A stretch of 64,000 nt of DNA from Caldilineaceae bacterium (GTDB lineage: Bacteria; Chloroflexota; Anaerolineae; Caldilineales; Caldilineaceae): positions 1 through 64,000 of the forward strand of contig JAPKMW010000046.1 in NCBI GenBank assembly GCA_026645575.1. The letters are read 5' to 3'. The notes under the pieces are model-generated. The model was not told the origin of the DNA. It was given only the letters and a program-made list of their open reading frames with translations, and made no database searches. Positions 43,721-54,015 of this stretch are shown here, one piece after another. The position numbers and the translations under genes are program-made. The stretch's first letter is position 1, and the number at the start of each line of letters is the position of its first letter.

Positions 43721-43797
43721 CGCTCCTAGCGAGTCCGTGACTCGCTCCGGCACGAGTGAACGTACAACGCTCCTAGCGAGTCACGGACTCGCTCCGG
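43721..43797. repeat. family A repeat pair with inverted core, locus 4
   Basis: Two direct 30-bp copies, CGCTCCTAGCGAGTCCGTGA... (43721-43750) and CGCTCCTAGCGAGTCACGGA... (43768-43797), are identical except that the central GTCCGTGAC is replaced by its reverse complement GTCACGGAC. This suggests flipping of the core between its short inverted flanks. Confidence 0.85.
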
Positions 43798-43888
43798 TCA
43801 ATTGTACGTCAGGATTCACGGCAAGCGGAGAAGTCCGTTACTTTTGGGCGATCTGATCTTGTCCATTGTAGAAGGTAAGGCAGTAGCT

Positions 43889-45628
43889 ATGTGGCGAATA
43901 CAATGGATTGTACTCCTGTCTGGCATCTTAACGCTCGGCTTGATGACGGCGGTGCGCGCCCAAAACACGACGGCATCGCCGACAGATCAGGTGGCGGTGG
44001 TGGGGGCGCGGGGAGCAGTGTTGCATCATGTGTTGACCCAGGAGCCGCTGGCTGAGTTGCCGCCGGGCGCTTTGTTGACCGTGATGGCGCGCAGCCCGGA
44101 TGGGCAACTGCTCTTTGTCCGCAGCGAAGCACACTCTAGCGGTTGGGTTGCCATTCGTGATCTGCTGGTGGTCGATGTCAATCACTTGCCGGTGATGACG
44201 CCGCCCACCGCCGATTCGTTGCCCTTGACCATTACGCAGACGATAACCCAGGCAGATGATTTGCAACCTGTCCTCGTGCCGACGACGGCGCCGCCTGCTG
44301 CCACCGCGCTGGTGACATTGCAGGGGAGCCGCCTTAATTTGCGGAGTGGCCCTGGCGTGGCCTATCCTATCGTCGGGAAAGCTGAACCTGGCAGCCGCTG
44401 GGCTGTGATCGGGCGCACGGCGGCAGCGGATTGGGTGCAACTGCATGCGTTGAGCGGAACGGATGAGGCAAGCTGGGCAGCGGTCACGTATCTGACGGTC
44501 ACTGGTGTCGTCGAAAACGTACCAACCATCACCGATCTGCCAGCGCCGCCGGCCCAAACAGAGGTCGTCCGCACTTTGTTGCCGACTCCTGTGCCGGACA
44601 GGGCATCGGCTGCGAACAGCCAACCGACCGCCACTTCGGCGCGCGCCGGCAAAACCGGTTTGACCGGCACACTTGTTTTTCAAGATCGCATCGGCGGCAC
44701 GATCTATGTCTATGATTTGGGCAAGGACACTTTGCGCCCACTTACCGGCGGCACTGACCCCGCCCTTAGCCCCGATGGGCGTCTCGTGGCCTATACGCGC
44801 GATGGCGGCGGCAATGGCCTTTATGTCATCAACATTGATGGGGCCGATGAACGGTTGATCTACAACGAACGCCCGCTTCTACGCTCGCCCAAGTGGAGTC
44901 CCGACGGGCGTTGGCTGGTCTTTAGCCGCAGCAATGGCTTTGATGATTGCCGGGTGGTGCGTGGTACCGTCTGTCTGCCCGATGACGCGATTTTGGAAGC
45001 GTTGCCGGAGGGCTTGCAGCTTGATATGGACATGAACAAGCTGGTGCGCGATCTGCCCAACCAGCGCGCCTATCATACCGTCTTGTCCCGTGTAGGCGCC
45101 AGCGGCGGCGACTATCGTGACATCCCCTCGCTCGACTATGCCGCCGCCCCGGATTGGAACAGCGCCGGCATTACCTACCAATCCAACGCCGGCATCCAAC
45201 GCACCGCCGATGAAGCCGATGCCCAGAGCGTTCAGGTGGCGAATGACCCTTTGATCGGCTACTTCCATGATCCCGCCTGGCAGCCAGGCCCAGAGGGCTC
45301 CCCCGGACGCATTGTCTTTCATCGTAAACAGGGTAGCCATTGGCAAATCTACGCCGTCAACCCCGACGGCTCTGGTCTGGTCGCCTTGACCCGCCCTGTC
45401 ACCGCATTGGTCGATGAATTGCCCTCTAACGTTTCGCCGGCTTGGAGTCCTGACGGCCAGCATATTGTCTATGTCAGCAACCGCAACTCCATCGAATCTG
45501 CTGGCGCCTGGCATCTCTGGGTAATGAACGCTGATGGCAGCGAGCAACGCATGTTGCCCATTGATGTGGTGCTGGAGTACAGCTTCTCCTCCGAGCAGAT
45601 GGTCAGTTGGGGGCCGAGTGTGCAGTGA
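43889..45628 (+). CDS. exported SH3b plus PD40 (TolB-like) propeller protein
   Basis: Start taken at MWRIQWIVLLSGILTLGLMT, an export signal with AAGGCAG upstream; a longer frame lacks support. About 579 aa. A first SH3-like part is followed by a clear bacterial SH3 domain (GSRLNLRSGPGVAYPIVGKA...), a Thr/Pro/Ala linker near residue 235, and PD40 propeller units (GTDPALSPDGRLVAYTRDGG; SPKWSPDGRWLVFSRS; SPAWSPDGQHIVYVSNRN). Likely a cell-surface or periplasmic binding or sensing protein. No enzymatic residues are evident. Confidence 0.86.
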   Translation: MWRIQWIVLLSGILTLGLMTAVRAQNTTASPTDQVAVVGARGAVLHHVLTQEPLAELPPGALLTVMARSPDGQLLFVRSEAHSSGWVAIRDLLVVDVNHLPVMTPPTADSLPLTITQTITQADDLQPVLVPTTAPPAATALVTLQGSRLNLRSGPGVAYPIVGKAEPGSRWAVIGRTAAADWVQLHALSGTDEASWAAVTYLTVTGVVENVPTITDLPAPPAQTEVVRTLLPTPVPDRASAANSQPTATSARAGKTGLTGTLVFQDRIGGTIYVYDLGKDTLRPLTGGTDPALSPDGRLVAYTRDGGGNGLYVINIDGADERLIYNERPLLRSPKWSPDGRWLVFSRSNGFDDCRVVRGTVCLPDDAILEALPEGLQLDMDMNKLVRDLPNQRAYHTVLSRVGASGGDYRDIPSLDYAAAPDWNSAGITYQSNAGIQRTADEADAQSVQVANDPLIGYFHDPAWQPGPEGSPGRIVFHRKQGSHWQIYAVNPDGSGLVALTRPVTALVDELPSNVSPAWSPDGQHIVYVSNRNSIESAGAWHLWVMNADGSEQRMLPIDVVLEYSFSSEQMVSWGPSVQ

Positions 45629-45683
45629 TCGTGTTGTGTGAACTGTCACCATTGCCGCTAGGGTCCGTAAAAGAATAAATCCT

Positions 45684-45714
45684 GCTCTTTGCGAGTCACG
45701 GACTCGCAAAGAGC
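45684..45714. repeat. family A hairpin, locus 5
   Basis: GCTCTTTGCGAGTC, loop ACG, GACTCGCAAAGAGC: perfect 14-bp arms. The core is in the GTCACGGAC orientation. Lies between convergent genes; weak outer pairing (CCGTAAAAGAATA facing TATATTTTACG) surrounds it. Confidence 0.9.
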
Positions 45715-45779
45715 GGTGAATCAAGTTATATTTTACGAACTCGTCGAGGTTTCCAATGGGCTTGGCTTGTTATTGAATT

Positions 45780-45835
45780 TCTCAAAAGTCTGAGCATGAC
45801 GGTTCATGCAACACGCATTACGTACCACGTTCCAC
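45780..45835. repeat. single-arm heptamer repeat spanning the trmJ-like stop codon
   Basis: Read on the minus strand the units ACGTGGT, ACGTAAT, GCGTGTT, GCATGAA follow one another at seven-base steps. The TAA stop of the methyltransferase gene falls inside ACGTAAT. The same GCGTGTT unit forms the element at 61718-61868. Confidence 0.6.
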
Positions 45836-46528
45836 TTGCCGCACCATTGCCATCAACAACGCCACCTCTTCCGGCGATAGACGAGCTTTGTATGCCATCT
45901 GGCGCACCTTGCGCATAACCGCAACCTGATTGCCTTTGAAGAAGCCAATTTTTGCCAACGTGCTTTCGCTCAACTGAAAGAGGCGTTCCAGGTCGGCTTG
46001 TGGGGCCAGGGCCGGGGGCAGTGATTCAGGCTGCGCCATCCCAGCCGGTATTGCCATGCGCACCTCATACAAAAGCAGCAAGACCGCCTGCGCCAAATTG
46101 AGCGCCGGGTAGTCGGGATTGGTCGGCAGTGTGACCAACAGGTGACAGCGATCCAATGCGGCCTGATCCAAGCCATCATCTTCCTGCCCAAAAAGCAATC
46201 CAACCCGCCCCGCTTGTAACTGGGTGACGACGTTGGTCGCCAGGTTGCGAATGTCGCTGGTTTGGGGGCGCCCTCGGTGGGCCTGCGCGGCTGTACCGAT
46301 AACATAGTGCAGGTCGGCCAGCGCTTCGGCCAGAGTTAGGTGAGTGGTCATGCGATCAAGTAGATCGTCACAATGGTGCGCCACACGTAAGATGCCATTG
46401 GTTGCTGGCGGCTCAGGTTGCACTAACCGCAATTGGCTGATTCCCATATTCTTCATGGCGCGCAAAATGGCGCCAACATTCACTCCATCTTGGGGGCGTT
46501 GCAAGATCACAACGAGTTGTTCAAGCAT
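45818..46528 (-). CDS. SPOUT RNA 2'-O-methyltransferase (TrmJ-like)
   Basis: 236 aa, SpoU/TrmH superfamily. Motif 1 is NVGAILRAMKNMGISQLRLV, motif 2 GRVGLLFGQEDDGLDQAALD and motif 3 LPTNPDYPALNLAQAVLLLL, with the knot-forming N-A-Q in place. The C-terminal helices (LFQLSESTLAKIGFFKGN) match the TrmJ C-terminal extension, so 2'-O-methylation of a tRNA anticodon-loop nucleotide near position 32 is likely. Its final codons belong to a heptamer repeat. Confidence 0.88.
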   Translation of the reverse strand: MLEQLVVILQRPQDGVNVGAILRAMKNMGISQLRLVQPEPPATNGILRVAHHCDDLLDRMTTHLTLAEALADLHYVIGTAAQAHRGRPQTSDIRNLATNVVTQLQAGRVGLLFGQEDDGLDQAALDRCHLLVTLPTNPDYPALNLAQAVLLLLYEVRMAIPAGMAQPESLPPALAPQADLERLFQLSESTLAKIGFFKGNQVAVMRKVRQMAYKARLSPEEVALLMAMVRQVERGT

Positions 46529-47023
46529 TATTTTTGTCTCTTTGCTCTGGAAAACGACGCATCGGCAGCTTGCCGCAAGCGGTTGTTACGCCAATTTGCC
46601 GCTACCTACTTTTGCCCAAATCAAACCGTTCATTTGTCGGAGTGTGTGAGGCAAAAGCTTTATGTAATTGTTCCTCTGGCGTACTCTTTTGGTTTTACCA
46701 GCAGATGTCGATTATGGGCAACCCTTACCGTAGGCGCTCTTTGTTCCCCGAAATGTTGTAGGTTTTGTCAGCAACTGTCAAGCTTTGTTGGGAACTACAC
46801 AGCTTAATGATTTCGTTGTTTCACCGTAAGCAATACATGGTTTGTTTGGCTGGCTGATGCTCCTACCCATTATTGCTATCATGCGGGCTATGACAAATAG
46901 GCCATCGGTACTATTGCAATTGGTGCAAAAATCTGACAAAGTAGAAAGTAATAGATTGCGAAATTGTTTGCTTGTAAAGCTGTCTATTCTTTGGACAGCT
47001 ACCCTTATTGAGGAGCCTGACCA
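46529..47023. other. non-coding gap, nothing recognised
   Basis: The 495 bases between the divergent methyltransferase and response-regulator genes show no coding pattern, tRNA or long palindrome. Only GAGGAG before the regulator start is clear. Confidence 0.4.
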
Positions 47024-47710
47024 ATGTCTATCATTCAAGTTGTGTTGGTGGATGACCATGAATTAATGCGCCAGGGGTTACGATCGATTCTTGAGCAAGA
47101 AGACGGGATTCGTGTGATCGGCGAAGCTAATAGTGGCGAAGTTCTCCTCCAGCAAATCCAAAAAGGACTACGACCGGATATCGTCCTCATGGACTTGCAA
47201 ATGAAGGGCATGTCGGGGGTGGAAGCTACCAAGCGTCTAAAGCAGTTGCTGCCGCGCCTGCAAGTCGTCGGCCTGTCGGCCCAAGAGGAAGAACATGCGG
47301 CGTTGATCATGCGCCGGGCGGGCGCATATGGCTATGTCGTAAAAGCCGCCGCACTTTCTGATCTGGTGCGGGTCGTGCGCGCTGCCTATAACTATGGCAA
47401 CAGTACTATGAGCATGACCACGGAAGAGGTCAAAAATCGGAGCGCCCGCACCCCCCGGCGCACCCGCAAACCGCGTCCGCCGCACAATCTCACCCGTCGC
47501 GAACTCGACGTGGTGCAGACGCTCATGCAAGGGTGCAGTAACAAGGAGATCGCCCGTCAATTGGTGATCTCTGAGCGCACTGTCCAGACGCACCTGAGCA
47601 ATATTTTTGCCAAAATGCAAGTCACCAGCCGAACCGAAGTGGTGCTGGCCGCCATTAACAACGGTTGGCTGCCTAACCCTGCGGATATGGCGGCAATTAT
47701 TAGTGCCTAA
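47024..47710 (+). CDS. NarL/LuxR-type response regulator
   Basis: 228 aa. GAGGAG lies about nine bases upstream. Receiver domain: acidic pocket D10 and D11, phospho-acceptor D57 (DIVLMDLQM), S85 in the usual T/S position and K107. After a basic linker (RTPRRTRKPRPPHN) the LuxR helix-turn-helix reads LTRRELDVVQTLMQGCSNKE, then IARQLVISERTVQTHLSNIF. No histidine kinase gene is next to it, so it is an orphan with unknown signal and targets. Confidence 0.92.
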   Translation: MSIIQVVLVDDHELMRQGLRSILEQEDGIRVIGEANSGEVLLQQIQKGLRPDIVLMDLQMKGMSGVEATKRLKQLLPRLQVVGLSAQEEEHAALIMRRAGAYGYVVKAAALSDLVRVVRAAYNYGNSTMSMTTEEVKNRSARTPRRTRKPRPPHNLTRRELDVVQTLMQGCSNKEIARQLVISERTVQTHLSNIFAKMQVTSRTEVVLAAINNGWLPNPADMAAIISA

Positions 47711-47763
47711 TCAATACTTAATGGAAAACAATTAACGATTAATTGTTTTCCATTAAGTATTGA
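47711..47763. terminator. perfect 24-bp-arm hairpin after the response regulator
   Basis: 47711-47734 (TCAATACTTAATGGAAAACA...) is the exact reverse complement of 47740-47763, with a five-base loop, directly after the TAA stop and between convergent genes. Probably a two-way terminator; related to the sequence at 17791. Confidence 0.75.
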
Positions 47764-47797
47764 AGCGTCTGGGTAGCAAGTCGTGCAGCGGCGCCCG

Positions 47798-48673
47798 CTA
47801 CCGACTCAAATTCTTCGCCACAATCTCGGCGATCTCATCGGGGTGCCGGGCCACCTGAGCGCCGGCGGCTTTGAGCATCGCCATCTTTTCCTCCGCGGTG
47901 CCTTCGCCGCCAGAGATAATGGCGCCGGCGTGGCCCATGCGCCGTCCCGGCGGGGCCGTTTGGCCGGCGATAAAGGCTGTCACCGGCTTGGTCATGTGAT
48001 CAGCGATAAAAGCGGCCGCCTTTTGTTCATCGGTGCCGCCGATCTCGCCAATCAAAATCACCTGCTCCGTCCCCGGATCATTCTCAAACATCTGTAATAC
48101 ATCAATAAAGGTGGTGCCGATAATCGGATCGCCGCCAATGCCAATAGCAGTGCTTTGGCCGATGCCACGCGCAGTCAGTGCATAGACCACTTCATAGGTG
48201 AGAGTGCCAGAGCGGCTGACAATACCCACATTGCCGGGCGTATGAATATGACCAGCCATAATGCCGACTTTGGCTTCGCCGGGGGTGATCAAGCCAGGGC
48301 AGTTGGGGCCGATCAGGCGGGCGTTGGTGCCGTCGAGATACGCGCGCACCTTCACCATATCGAGCGCCGGAATGTTTTCTGTGATGCAGACGATCAGATC
48401 AATCCCGGCGTCGGCGGCTTCGATGATGGCATCGGGCGCCGTCGATTCAGGGACGATGATAAAGCTGGTATTGGCGCCGGTGGCAACCACAGCGTCTTTA
48501 ACCGTATCAAAGATCGGCACATTGCGCGTGGCCCATTCGCCGCCTTTGCCGGGGCGTACACCGGCGACCACTTGGGTGCCGTAGTCCAACATCTGTTCGG
48601 TGTGAAAAACGCCCTGGCGGCCGGTAATGCCCTGCACCACCACGCGTGTATTCTTGTCAACTAAAATGCTCAT
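47798..48673 (-). CDS. sucD: succinyl-CoA synthetase alpha subunit
   Basis: Converts succinyl-CoA to succinate with nucleotide phosphorylation, together with SucC. 291 aa. The CoA-binding N-terminus carries [37 protein letters not shown] and [13 protein letters not shown] follow. The phosphorylated histidine is H248 in [13 protein letters not shown]. Its start overlaps the sucC stop by four bases (ATGA), indicating coupled translation. Confidence 0.96.
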   Translation of the reverse strand: MSILVDKNTRVVVQGITGRQGVFHTEQMLDYGTQVVAGVRPGKGGEWATRNVPIFDTVKDAVVATGANTSFIIVPESTAPDAIIEAADAGIDLIVCITENIPALDMVKVRAYLDGTNARLIGPNCPGLITPGEAKVGIMAGHIHTPGNVGIVSRSGTLTYEVVYALTARGIGQSTAIGIGGDPIIGTTFIDVLQMFENDPGTEQVILIGEIGGTDEQKAAAFIADHMTKPVTAFIAGQTAPPGRRMGHAGAIISGGEGTAEEKMAMLKAAGAQVARHPDEIAEIVAKNLSR

Positions 48674-49812
48674 GCCATGCCTCCTTGGGCAGCGGCCACT
48701 GCTTTTTGCGCGGCATCGGCCAGGCTGGTTGCGGTAATCATCTTGGCTTCGGCGAGAATGCGCCGGCCCTCCTCCTCATTGGTGCCGACCAGGCGTACCA
48801 CAAACGGCACTTTGACATCGAGCGAGTTGATCGCCGCCAGCACACCCTTCGCCACTTCATCGCAACGGGTGATGCCGCCAAAGATGTTGATCAACACGGC
48901 TTTGACCCGGCTGTCGCTCAAAATGACGCGTAACGCTGCCGCCACTTTGTCGGCTGAAGCGCCGCCGCCGACATCCAAGAAGTTGGCTGGGTTGCCGCCA
49001 TAGAACTTGACAATGTCCATGGTCGCCATCGCCAAGCCAGCTCCATTGACCATACAGCCAATCTCGCCATCCAGGTTGATGTAGTTGAGACCATGTTCGC
49101 GCGCCGCACTTTCCGACGGGTTTTCAGCATCAAGGTCGCGCTGTTCGGCCAGGTTGGGATGACGGAAGAGTGAACTGTCATCAATGACGATTTTGCCGTC
49201 AAGGGCAATCAAGCGGTTGTCACCAGTGATAACCAGCGGGTTGATTTCAGCCAGGCTGGCGTCATTTTCCACATAGGCTTGATAGAGGCTGCGGGCGATT
49301 TTGACAAAGGCGTTGAGATGTTCTTTGGGAAGACCGATACCGTCGGCCAGCTCCAGCGCTTGATAGTCACGCAAGCCCAGGAAGGGATGAACGGCCACTT
49401 TGATGATCTTTTCCGGCGTATGCTTGGCAACCTCTTCGATCTCGACGCCGCCTTCGCTGCTTGCCATCAAGACGACCCGGCGCTGCGCCCGATCTAAAAC
49501 GGCGCCCAGATAGATTTCGGTGGCAATGTTGGCCGCTTCATCGACCAACACCTTCTTCACCGTCAACCCCTTGATATTCATCCCCAGGATCTGACCGGCT
49601 AATGTTTCGGCCTCATCGACGCTTTTGGCAACTTTAATGCCGCCGGCCTTGCCACGCCCACCAACCAACACCTGGCTCTTGATGACAACGGGGCCACCTA
49701 AGCGCTCGGCAATGGCGCGTGCTTCCGCCGGGGTTGTTGCCACGTCGCCCTGCGGAATCGGGATGCCGTAGGTGGCAAAGATACGTTTTGATTGATATTC
49801 ATGCAGATTCAA
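48670..49812 (-). CDS. sucC: succinyl-CoA synthetase beta subunit
   Basis: 380 aa ATP-grasp subunit. Opening [20 protein letters not shown], then [60 protein letters not shown] and the late [17 protein letters not shown] are diagnostic. AAGGAGG precedes the start. With KorAB it forms a 2-oxoglutarate to succinate segment of the TCA cycle. Confidence 0.96.
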   Translation of the reverse strand: MNLHEYQSKRIFATYGIPIPQGDVATTPAEARAIAERLGGPVVIKSQVLVGGRGKAGGIKVAKSVDEAETLAGQILGMNIKGLTVKKVLVDEAANIATEIYLGAVLDRAQRRVVLMASSEGGVEIEEVAKHTPEKIIKVAVHPFLGLRDYQALELADGIGLPKEHLNAFVKIARSLYQAYVENDASLAEINPLVITGDNRLIALDGKIVIDDSSLFRHPNLAEQRDLDAENPSESAAREHGLNYINLDGEIGCMVNGAGLAMATMDIVKFYGGNPANFLDVGGGASADKVAAALRVILSDSRVKAVLINIFGGITRCDEVAKGVLAAINSLDVKVPFVVRLVGTNEEEGRRILAEAKMITATSLADAAQKAVAAAQGGMA

Positions 49813-50245
49813 GCCACTGCCTCCTTAAAGAGTAAGCATTCGGTAAACATTTACTTTCATCAGCTTTCTGTGGTGTACTTTTGACGAGTAAATATGAAAT
49901 TGAGGAGTTGTGATTGTACCAATCGGTTCACATTATCCTGACTTCGTTACTGCTGAGTTACAAGACCTTTTCCTGTGCTTGATTATAGACCTTGCTTTCC
50001 CAAGCCACAAATCTACACCTTGCCACTTGTTATTTGATACTGTTATTTGATACTGTTATTTGATAGTGGCGATTAGGTAGTGGATATTGTGGTTGGCAAC
50101 CTAACGTTCGCTTGTTTCGTCATCCGCTCATGTCAGATGTTTTTGCTTTGGGCAAAGCCGAGTATAATGGTTTGCCGTAAAAGCAATGGCTTTACCCTTG
50201 CGCCGCCGCCTGTAACCGGTCGTAAACCGGCGATTAGGAAATGTC
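49813..50245. other. divergent gap between sucC and the Nudix gene
   Basis: Holds the 13-mer tandem repeat at 50028-50066 and a TATAAT at 50163-50168 about 80 bases before the Nudix start, without a good -35 box. No gene is seen. Confidence 0.45.
50028..50066. repeat. three tandem copies of a 13-mer
   Basis: TGTTATTTGATAC occurs at 50028-50040 and 50041-50053, and with the last base changed to G at 50054-50066. Confidence 0.85.
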
Positions 50246-50758
50246 ATGAGTCGAGCAACCTTTGTCTACTGCCCCTACTGCGCAACGGCATTGGCGGTGC
50301 GGGAAATCTATCGGCAGCAACGTCCGGTCTGTCCCCAATGCGGCTTTGTCCACTTTCCTGACCCGAAGGTGGCGGTCGTCGCCTTGGTGACAAGGGCAGA
50401 CCAGGTGCTGCTCGTGCGGCGGGCGATGGAGCCTGGCAAAGGGCTGTGGTCGCTCCCCGGTGGCTATATGGATGCCGGCGAGATGCCCGAAGCCGCTTTA
50501 CAACGGGAATTACTGGAAGAGATTGGGCTGCCGGTGACGATTCAGTCGTTATTAACAATTTTCCCAATGGTCGGCGCCAGCGGTCGCAGCCAGGGGATTG
50601 TCTTGGCCTATCATGCCGTCCCAGTCGATCCGGCGGCTGCGTTATATTGTGATGATGATGTTTCTGAGGCCGGCTGGTTTACCCAGACAACCTTGCCGAC
50701 AAACCTGGCCTTTGAATCGACACAGACCTTACTTGCCCAGTGGCTAAGTAATTTATAG
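50246..50758 (+). CDS. Nudix hydrolase with zinc ribbon
   Basis: 170 aa. AGGAAA lies before the ATG. An N-terminal zinc ribbon (YCPYC near residue 8 and CPQCG near residue 31) is followed by the Nudix box GGYMDAGEMPEAALQRELLE then EIGL, with all metal-binding glutamates. This layout is shared with NADH-pyrophosphatase-like proteins, but it lacks the NudC-specific tail, so the nucleotide substrate is uncertain. A hairpin follows and then a co-directional SDR gene. Confidence 0.9.
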   Translation: MSRATFVYCPYCATALAVREIYRQQRPVCPQCGFVHFPDPKVAVVALVTRADQVLLVRRAMEPGKGLWSLPGGYMDAGEMPEAALQRELLEEIGLPVTIQSLLTIFPMVGASGRSQGIVLAYHAVPVDPAAALYCDDDVSEAGWFTQTTLPTNLAFESTQTLLAQWLSNL

Positions 50759-50762
50759 GATT

Positions 50763-50805
50763 TCCTCATCGTCGGGCAAAAATTATCTTGGCCCGACGAC
50801 GAGGA
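50763..50805. terminator. hairpin between Nudix and SDR genes
   Basis: TCCTCATCGTCGGGC (50763-50777) faces GCCCGACGACGAGGA (50791-50805) with one mismatch. There is no T-run after it, so it may reduce rather than end transcription. The ribosome binding site of the next gene (TAGGAG) follows ten bases later. Confidence 0.65.
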
Positions 50806-50824
50806 CAGCTCATAGGAGTTTGCC

Positions 50825-51874
50825 GTGGAGGCACAAGTAAAAACGTATCTAGTCACCGGCGGCGCCGGTTTTTTGGGCATTAATCTAACGCGCTATCTGT
50901 TGGCGCGCGGGCAGAAGGTGGTCTCGCTCGACCTGGCCCCCTTTACCTACCCGGAACGCGATCAGATTACCGAAGTGGTCGGTGATATTCGCAAGCCGGC
51001 GGATCTGAAACGGGCCATGCAGGGCGTGGATGTGGTCATCCACACTGCCGCCGCTCTGCCCCTTTACAGCCCGCAAGACATCTACTCGACCGACATCGAG
51101 GGGATGCGCAATGTGCTGCAAGCGGCCTACGAAGCACAGATCACACGTGTGGTTCACATCTCGTCTACGGCAGTCTATGGCATTCCTGACCACCACCCCC
51201 TGGTCGAAACCGACAAATTGGATGGCGTTGGGCCGTATGGCGAGGCCAAAGTCAAGGCCGAAGAGATCTGTCTCGAATATCGCGCCAAGGGCATGTGTGT
51301 GCCGATCATCCGCCCCAAATCCTTTGTCGGGCCGGAGCGGCTGGGGATCTTTGCCCTGCTCTATGACTGGGCCAAAGACGGCAAAAACTTCCCGGTGCCG
51401 GGCAACGGCAAGAATCGCTACCAACTGCTCGATGTCGAAGACCTGTGCGATGCGATCTGGTTGGTTGCAACCGGCGATCCGGCTAAGGTCAACGATGTCT
51501 TCAACATTGGCGCCAAAGAGTTCACCACGCTCAAGGAGGATTTCCAGGCGGTGCTGGACTATGCCGGCTTTGGCAAACGGATCATCTCGATCCCGATCAC
51601 GCCCATGGTGTTGGGGCTGCAAATTCTGGAAAAGCTCAAGCTCTCGCCGGTCTATAAGTGGGCCTACGGCACCATCACCGAAGATTCCTTTGTTTCGATT
51701 GAAAAGGCCGAACGTGTGCTGGGCTTCCGTCCCAAATATTCCAACAAGGACGCCATGATCCGCAACTATCAATGGTATCTGGCCCATCTGCACGAATTCC
51801 AGGGCCAATCCGGCGTCTCCCATCGCGTCCCCTGGAAGCAGGGTGCGCTCTCGATCGTGAAACGATTCTTTTAA
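50825..51874 (+). CDS. NAD-dependent epimerase/dehydratase-family protein (extended SDR)
   Basis: 349 aa. GTG start with AGGAG six bases upstream. The Rossmann motif is TGGAGFLG at residues about 11-18; HISSTAVYGIP gives the catalytic S/T, and YGEAKVKAE the Y-x3-K pair. The middle contains VIRPKSFVGPERLGIFALLY and YQLLDVEDLCDAIW. The C-terminal region contains ERVLGFRPKYSNKDAM. Probably acts on a nucleotide sugar or sterol-like substrate; specificity cannot be told. Confidence 0.87.
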   Translation: MEAQVKTYLVTGGAGFLGINLTRYLLARGQKVVSLDLAPFTYPERDQITEVVGDIRKPADLKRAMQGVDVVIHTAAALPLYSPQDIYSTDIEGMRNVLQAAYEAQITRVVHISSTAVYGIPDHHPLVETDKLDGVGPYGEAKVKAEEICLEYRAKGMCVPIIRPKSFVGPERLGIFALLYDWAKDGKNFPVPGNGKNRYQLLDVEDLCDAIWLVATGDPAKVNDVFNIGAKEFTTLKEDFQAVLDYAGFGKRIISIPITPMVLGLQILEKLKLSPVYKWAYGTITEDSFVSIEKAERVLGFRPKYSNKDAMIRNYQWYLAHLHEFQGQSGVSHRVPWKQGALSIVKRFF

Positions 51875-51876
51875 GG

Positions 51877-52023
51877 GTAGACAGGTAGACAGGTACACAA
51901 GTACACAGGTAAATAACAGTCTGCGTACAGTACTTGTCTACCTGTTTACCTGTCTACCTGTCTACCTGTGTACCTGTGTACCTGTCTACCTGTTTACCTG
52001 TCTACCTATTTACTATTTACCTA
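51877..52023. repeat. octamer-built inverted repeat (CTACCTGT units)
   Basis: The left arm (51877-51915) is made of GTAGACAG/GTACACAG octamers; the right arm (about 51932-52023) has about eleven CTACCTGT, TTACCTGT or GTACCTGT octamers. It starts two bases after the SDR stop and ends shortly before ychF. The period is eight, unlike the seven of similar elements. Confidence 0.85.
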
Positions 52024-52039
52024 CAGAAGAAAAAAAATT

Positions 52040-53140
<1,101 letters not shown>

Positions 53141-53147
53141 ATCGTTG

Positions 53148-53187
53148 CTGGCGGCGAGTCAGACCACTAGCACTGACTCGCCGCCAG
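53148..53187. terminator. two-way terminator hairpin between ychF and the dioxygenase
   Basis: CTGGCGGCGAGTCAG (53148-53162) and CTGACTCGCCGCCAG (53173-53187) are perfect complements with a ten-base loop, between convergent genes that stop at 53140 and 53194. Confidence 0.75.
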
Positions 53188-53193
53188 TCACTG

Positions 53194-54015
53194 TTAACTC
53201 AAATCGAGCGCGATATCAAAGGTGGCGTTATAGCCGCTTGCCGCTTTGTTGACGGCCAGCATCAACTGATCGCCGCCGCCGTTAAAGATGCCATCATCCG
53301 CATTGCGCAGATGGCGTTCGCCCCGGTTATTGTAGGGGGCCACGGCGAAGACTTCATCGGTGAAGTTGTCGTCAAAGAAAAGTTGCGAGGTAAAATCGTA
53401 GCCGTCTGCCGTGCGCAGCTTGATATGAATGTGGACAGTGCGCCCTTCATACCAGCCGGGGTAGATGGTCGTAAATTGGGCGATACCGTTTTCATCCGTC
53501 ACTTGATAGCCCCGCAAGAACTTCTGCCCGACCGTCTGAAAGCCCAGTTGATCGGTATCCGAATAGATCCCGTTGGCGTCGCAATGCCAGAGATCAACCT
53601 GAATGCCAGCCAGCGGTGTACAAGCGGCTTGCGCCAGTTGACTAACACGAATAGTGAGATCGAACTGCGCCCCTTCGCTGATCTGCCCCGTGGTCGGGTC
53701 GGGACGCAAGTCGCTGCGGTTTAGATCTTCATCGACAAAGAGCGGACCTTCGGTCATCTCTGGGCGTACAACGCACATGGTTGCCTGATCCGCTGTGGTG
53801 GCGCTGGCGCCGTTGCCACTGCTTGCCGGGGAGGTATTGCCGCCACTCGCGCTACTATTGGAATTGATGGGAATGCAGGCGCCCAAAAGGGTCGTTGCAC
53901 CGGTGACGCCCAAGAGGGTCAACACTTCCCGGCGACTGAGAATCCGTCCGACCGGCAGATCGTCATTGTCGGGCTGTTCCACTGGTACGTGCAGCGAGTT
54001 CATTGGTTTGTGCAT
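53194..54015 (-). CDS. exported intradiol ring-cleavage dioxygenase-like protein
   Basis: 273 aa from MHKPMNSLHVPVEQ, with AAAGGAT upstream. R28-R29 followed by a hydrophobic run and LLGAC (C47) suggest Tat export and lipid attachment. The catalytic domain includes a possible iron set: Y151 (DANGIYSD), Y185 or Y189 (TIYPGWYEG), H195 and H197 (VHIHIK). WHCDANG and FFDDNF are also typical of secreted family members. True catechol dioxygenases are cytoplasmic, so an extracellular aromatic substrate is likely but unidentified. Confidence 0.87.
   Translation of the reverse strand: MHKPMNSLHVPVEQPDNDDLPVGRILSRREVLTLLGVTGATTLLGACIPINSNSSASGGNTSPASSGNGASATTADQATMCVVRPEMTEGPLFVDEDLNRSDLRPDPTTGQISEGAQFDLTIRVSQLAQAACTPLAGIQVDLWHCDANGIYSDTDQLGFQTVGQKFLRGYQVTDENGIAQFTTIYPGWYEGRTVHIHIKLRTADGYDFTSQLFFDDNFTDEVFAVAPYNNRGERHLRNADDGIFNGGGDQLMLAVNKAASGYNATFDIALDLS

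Noticed and set aside
51968..52039. Longer YchF start
   Set aside because: The extra residues are translated octamer repeat (CTACCTGT), while the family starts at MALGIGIVG.
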